From Methanobacteriota archaeon (GTDB lineage Archaea > Thermoplasmatota > Thermoplasmata > Methanomassiliicoccales > Methanomethylophilaceae), in contig JAAYAP010000014.1 in assembly GCA_012719315.1 (NCBI GenBank), positions 1 through 34,938 of the forward strand: DNA of 34,938 nt. Direction: 5' to 3'. Position numbers and translations under genes: made by a program. Positions within the stretch are counted from its first letter, which is position 1. Every line of letters begins with the position of its first letter. Positions 32,533 to 34,938 of the stretch are shown here, piece after piece. The notes beneath the pieces were generated by a model, which was not told the DNA's origin, ran no database searches, and worked only from the letters and a program-made list of their open reading frames with translations.

Positions 32533-33771
32533 TCACTCCGTTTCCGCTTTCGCCGCGGGTTTCGCCGTCGCCGCGGGCGGGCATGCGCACTCGTCCGCGG
32601 GTTTCTCCTCGATCTTGGGGCCGGTGACGTGCAGGAGCACATCGGCGAGGTCCATGACCTTCATCTTGGACTTCATCTTGGCGGCCGCCTGGGCGAGGTT
32701 CAGCACGCAGAACGGACAGCAGGTGATCAGGATCTCCGCGCCGGTGGCCTCCGCATCCCTGATCCTCTCCATGCCGACGCCGATCGCGAAGTCGGTGTAC
32801 TGGCTCCGGTAGCCTCCGCCCGCGCCGCAGCATCTGGAGTTCTCCCTGGTCCTACCCATCTCCACGAACTCGATGCCCTTGATCTTCTTGAGCACGTTCC
32901 TGGGAGCGTCGTACACTCCCATGTGCCTGCCCATGTGGCAGGGATCGTGGTAGGTGACTTTGGCTTTGAACTCGTTGTTGAACGGGAGTTTCCTCTCGTT
33001 GATCAGGTTCTCGACGTACTGCGAGAAGTGGTACACGTTCTGGCCGACCTTTGAATAGTATTTGCCGAAGTCGGTGGAGACGGTCTTGTAGCAGCCGGAG
33101 CAGGTCATGACCATGTCCTTGGCGCCCATGCCGTCGGCTTTCTCCACGACGGTCTGCGCGCAGTCGAGCGAGTAGTCCAGGGTGCCGGTCCTGATCAACG
33201 GGGAGGTGCAGCACCTCTCCGCCTCGCCGAGGATGTTCATCTTCACGCCGGCCCGGTGCATGACGCGCACTCCGCTCTGGCAGATGCCCTTCTCCCTGTA
33301 GGATCCGGTGCATCCGGCGAAGAATATGACATCGGGGACGTCGGTCTTGGGCACATCCTCCGGCCACCAGTCGCCCCTCTTGGAGCTGGGCTCGCCGTAG
33401 GGGTTGTGGTTCTCCTCGACCTTATCTGCCATGATCTTGTGGGCTTTCATCGGCGCCACGCCCTCTTTGACCAGCCAGGCTCTCACCTTCTCCCACAGCT
33501 CCATGAGCGGGATGTTGGCGTGACATACCACTTCGCAGTTGCCGCATCCGGTGCATTTGTACATGGCGTCGACAAAATACGGGTTGAGCGAGACCTCCCT
33601 GTTCAGGAGCTTGTCCATGCCGTCGGCCTGTGACAGTTGGTTCAAATAATAGATCTTTCCCCTGGGGGTCACGGACTCCCAGGGCGTCTGACCGTGCGTC
33701 TCGCAGACGTTTATGCAGTAGCCGCACTGAAGACAGGCAGTGAGCTCCTTTTGGATACGTGGCATTTTCAT
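32533..33771 (-). CDS. HdrD-like heterodisulfide reductase subunit (CCG-domain Fe-S protein)
   Basis: The 412 residues carry two ferredoxin-type [4Fe-4S] sites (C13, C16, C19, C23 and C73, C76, C79, C83) and two CCG domains (C154, C187-C188, C224, C227; and C278, C314-C315, C351-C352, C355). This is the full architecture of HdrD, the CoM-S-S-CoB reducing subunit. There is no membrane helix, and an Ala/Pro/Lys tail with CAC follows. Related CCG proteins (glycolate oxidase, thiol:fumarate reductase subunits) are alternatives, and no HdrE or HdrABC gene is near. In Methanomassiliicoccales, HdrD-like proteins are thought to work with the Fpo-like complex. A Shine-Dalgarno agaggt is 8 bases before the ATG. 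Confidence 0.8.
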   Translation of the reverse strand: MKMPRIQKELTACLQCGYCINVCETHGQTPWESVTPRGKIYYLNQLSQADGMDKLLNREVSLNPYFVDAMYKCTGCGNCEVVCHANIPLMELWEKVRAWLVKEGVAPMKAHKIMADKVEENHNPYGEPSSKRGDWWPEDVPKTDVPDVIFFAGCTGSYREKGICQSGVRVMHRAGVKMNILGEAERCCTSPLIRTGTLDYSLDCAQTVVEKADGMGAKDMVMTCSGCYKTVSTDFGKYYSKVGQNVYHFSQYVENLINERKLPFNNEFKAKVTYHDPCHMGRHMGVYDAPRNVLKKIKGIEFVEMGRTRENSRCCGAGGGYRSQYTDFAIGVGMERIRDAEATGAEILITCCPFCVLNLAQAAAKMKSKMKVMDLADVLLHVTGPKIEEKPADECACPPAATAKPAAKAETE

Positions 33772-33793
33772 CTGAGTCTACCTCTTGAGCGGA

Positions 33794-33825
33794 AGGTCCG
33801 GTTCGAACCGGGCCTATATAATAAG
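33794..33825 (-). promoter_or_regulatory. promoter with 22-bp palindrome for HdrD-like gene
   Basis: A TATA box (minus-strand cttattatatagg, 33813-33825) is followed at once by an inverted repeat with core ccggttcgaaccgg (33798-33811), extending to 33794-33815 with one mismatch. The palindrome fills the space between TATA and the expected transcription start, the usual site of an archaeal operator. The core looks like a tRNA T-arm, but no tRNA folds around it. A second TATA-like run lies at about 33843-33853. Confidence 0.5.
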
Positions 33826-33918
33826 CAGACAGAAGGCACGAACATATATTAAGGCTTTCAGTGGACACGGGCCGGACCGGCGGTGCTGGTGCCGTCCGTC
33901 GGGAGGATATGTGGATAG

Positions 33919-33995
33919 TGGTGGGCCCAGCCGGATTTGAACCAGCGACCACCCGGTTATGAGCCGGGCGCTCTACCTGTCTAAGCTATGAGCCC
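33919..33995 (-). tRNA. tRNA with CAT anticodon (elongator Met or Ile2)
   Basis: The cloverleaf folds: acceptor gggctca/tgggccc, D-stem gctt/gagc, anticodon stem cccgg/ccggg with loop ctcataa (anticodon CAT), variable tggtc, T-stem gctgg/ccggc. Discriminator A and an encoded CCA (33919-33921) follow. It lacks the three consecutive G-C pairs and A1-U72 of archaeal initiator tRNA. The GGGC acceptor suits the isoleucine tRNA whose C34 is modified to agmatidine, but elongator Met is possible. A gtccca/tgggac hairpin (33998-34018) lies between it and tRNA-Asn, and no TATA is seen between them, so both are probably on one transcript. Confidence 0.9.
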
Positions 33996-34058
33996 ACGTC
34001 CCAGGCCAGAGATGGGACGGACAACACGCCCGTCGGATGACGGAATGTTAGGATCCGA

Positions 34059-34134
34059 TGGCGCCGTCGCACGGATTTGAACCGAGGACCTTGTGATTAA
34101 CAGTCACACGCTCTACCTGCTGAGCTACGACGGC
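34059..34134 (-). tRNA. tRNA-Asn (anticodon GTT)
   Basis: The cloverleaf folds: acceptor gccgtcg/cgacggc, D-stem gctc/gagc, anticodon stem tgtga/tcaca with loop ctgttaa (anticodon GTT), and T-arm tcgg ttcaaat ccg. Discriminator G, typical of Asn, is followed by an encoded CCA (34059-34061). No intron is visible. Confidence 0.95.
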
Positions 34135-34160
34135 ATTATGTCTGTGCGAATGAAGGACTC

Positions 34161-34170
34161 ATATTAATAT
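34161..34170 (-). promoter_or_regulatory. TATA box for tRNA-Asn/tRNA-CAT
   Basis: The minus-strand atattaatat lies 27-36 bases upstream of the tRNA-Asn 5' end, between it and the regulator gene. Confidence 0.55.
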
Positions 34171-34176
34171 CTTATC

Positions 34177-34494
34177 TCATCCCAAATCGATCTCGGAACG
34201 CATGTCCACGACCTGCCGCTCCAACTCATCCAGATGGACGGACAGCGCCTTCATGAACCCGGGGTACTTGTCGGTGATCATCGCGCCGTCGGGCGTGGCG
34301 ACGATCAGACCCTCCCGTTCCAACAGCCTCAGGGAATACCTGACCTTGTGCTTGGGGATATCCAGGATCTCCGACAGGCGGATGATGCCCACCGGCTGAT
34401 GGTCCTTGGTTATCCTGAGCATCTCAAGATGCCTTCTGACGAGGTCCATCTCCTCCATCGTCTTCGAGAGCATCCTGGAATTCCCGTCGGTCAT
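34177..34494 (-). CDS. winged helix-turn-helix transcriptional regulator
   Basis: This 105-residue DNA-binding protein has an N-terminal helix (EEMDLVRRHLEMLRITKDH), a helix-turn-helix (GIIRLSEILDIPKHKVRYSL), a recognition helix and wing (LLEREGLIVATPDGAMITDK), and a C-terminal coiled-coil-like helix (VHLDELERQVVDMRSEIDLG) that may dimerise. ATG 34494 has a TATA box 24-31 bases upstream. It resembles short archaeal predicted regulators. Its ligand and targets are unknown. Confidence 0.8.
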   Translation of the reverse strand: MTDGNSRMLSKTMEEMDLVRRHLEMLRITKDHQPVGIIRLSEILDIPKHKVRYSLRLLEREGLIVATPDGAMITDKYPGFMKALSVHLDELERQVVDMRSEIDLG

Positions 34495-34517
34495 ACAATC
34501 ATCAACGGTATGCGATT

Positions 34518-34525
34518 AGATAAAC
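34518..34525 (-). promoter_or_regulatory. TATA box for winged-helix regulator
   Basis: The minus-strand gtttatct lies 24-31 bases upstream of ATG 34494, so the message is probably leaderless. Confidence 0.5.
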
Positions 34526-34607
34526 CCTGTTCGAAGGGGGATCCGAGGAACCCGACATAGCAAAAGCTGATCGTGGGAAGAAGTATGCGGTTCACCGGAT
34601 CGGCTGT

Positions 34608-34775
34608 TCAGCGTCCGTACCACTTCTGCTTGCCCCACCTGGAGTAGTTGGCCCACCATCCCTGGGTGAAGGATCCGCAGCAGTCCAGCGCTTTCTGTTC
34701 GGCATCCTCCCCTTTGTAGGTCTTGTAGCAGTTCAGGCACTGCCATCTGAGTTCCAAGGGCTTTTCTTTCGCCAT
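34608..34775 (-). CDS. 55-residue cysteine-containing small protein
   Basis: From ATG 34775 the frame reads MAKEKPLELRWQCLNCYKTY, with C13 and C16 (CxxC), then C32-C33 and an aromatic tail (GWWANYSRWGKQKWYGR). Four cysteines could bind zinc or an iron centre, though the vicinal CC is unusual for a zinc ribbon. The TATA box at 34798-34806 is 23-31 bases upstream and decides this start over the longer in-frame one at 34832. The family is not recognised. Confidence 0.7.
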   Translation of the reverse strand: MAKEKPLELRWQCLNCYKTYKGEDAEQKALDCCGSFTQGWWANYSRWGKQKWYGR

Positions 34776-34797
34776 CGTTCTCCCGAATGCGATTGTG

Positions 34798-34806
34798 CTA
34801 ATAAAG
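34798..34806 (-). promoter_or_regulatory. TATA box for the 55-residue protein gene
   Basis: The minus-strand ctttattag lies 23-31 bases upstream of ATG 34775. Confidence 0.5.
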
Positions 34807-34861
34807 CTTGTTGCGGAAAGGTTAATAAACACATACCCAGGCCGGGGGTCTGGTAAGAGAG

Positions 34862-34890
34862 ATTATATATTCTCCTGGTGATTATATATA
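34862..34890 (+). promoter_or_regulatory. tandem TATA-like repeats before the last gene
   Basis: gattatatat occurs at 34861-34870 and again from 34880. The first copy is 25-34 bases upstream of the ATG at 34895, the normal TATA place. The second overlaps the expected start of transcription. A short inverted repeat atcct/aggat (34890-34905) spans the start codon. Confidence 0.5.
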
Positions 34891-34894
34891 TCCT

Positions 34895-34938
34895 ATGAAC
34901 AGGATTAAGGTCATCAACGAACCATCCGAGTTAGTGCC
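34895..34938 (+). CDS. N-terminus of a protein leaving the window
   Basis: ATG 34895 begins MNRIKVINEPSELV and runs off the right edge. The TATA box upstream and the open frame support a real start. It could be a transcriptional regulator, but 14 residues do not allow an assignment. Confidence 0.5.
   Translation, partial: MNRIKVINEPSELV

Noticed and set aside
33798..33811. T-arm-like ggttcgaacc as a tRNA fragment
   Set aside because: No acceptor, D-arm or anticodon arm folds around it, and the repeat is symmetric well beyond a T-arm. An operator reading fits the promoter position better.

Overview
The window is GC-rich archaeal chromosomal DNA, nearly all coding. Archaeal markers are the small primase subunit PriS, MCM, NMD3, Tsr3, DUF424, DUF531, two Lhr-type helicases, and TATA boxes about 25 bases upstream of many start codons with little or no leader. 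A complete bacterial-type gyrase (gyrB-gyrA), an HdrD-like CCG-domain iron-sulfur protein, a methanopterin-pathway-like metallo-beta-lactamase and ThiC together suggest a methanogen of the Thermoplasmata, most likely Methanomassiliicoccales. That placement is inference from gene content. No insertion sequence, phage gene or CRISPR array was seen.

Layout. 1-5302: end of an unknown gene, priS (minus), a TatD-like hydrolase, a metallo-beta-lactamase protein, HtpX, and an Hps-RraA fusion (minus). 5303-6558: the one poorly coding stretch. It holds a decayed Mre11-like phosphoesterase with an in-frame amber codon, hairpins, and a possible 18-residue ORF. 6559-7556: a low-molecular-weight phosphatase-like protein without its catalytic residues, overlapping Tsr3. 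7608-12715: an apparent operon of a small helix-turn-helix protein, mcm, DUF424, nmd3 and the two fumarase subunits. 12712-13578: a secreted membrane-anchored protein (minus).

13722-20754 is a DNA-repair island: a 1785-residue Lhr-type helicase started by TTG, an 8-oxoguanine glycosylase whose 3' end overlaps the helicase end, and an endonuclease IV-like protein divergent from the glycosylase. tRNA-Thr(CGT) and thiC (minus) follow, then gyrB-gyrA with a small membrane protein, tRNA-Phe(GAA), a 52-residue TTG-started small protein overlapping DUF531, purM (minus) and rlmE (plus).

29629-34938: a second, shorter Lhr helicase with a zinc ribbon (minus), the HdrD-like protein (minus) behind a promoter with a strong palindrome, tRNA(CAT) and tRNA-Asn(GTT) (minus), a winged-helix regulator, a 55-residue cysteine-containing protein, and the start of a gene leaving the window. 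The main functions are replication, repair and topology (PriS, MCM, two Lhr, Ogg, Nfo, gyrase), ribosome and tRNA biogenesis (Tsr3, NMD3, RlmE, four tRNAs), and core or methanogenic metabolism. Of the intact genes whose stop lies in the window, 26 end in TGA and 4 in TAA. The only TAG codons in a gene-like frame are in the decayed phosphoesterase.
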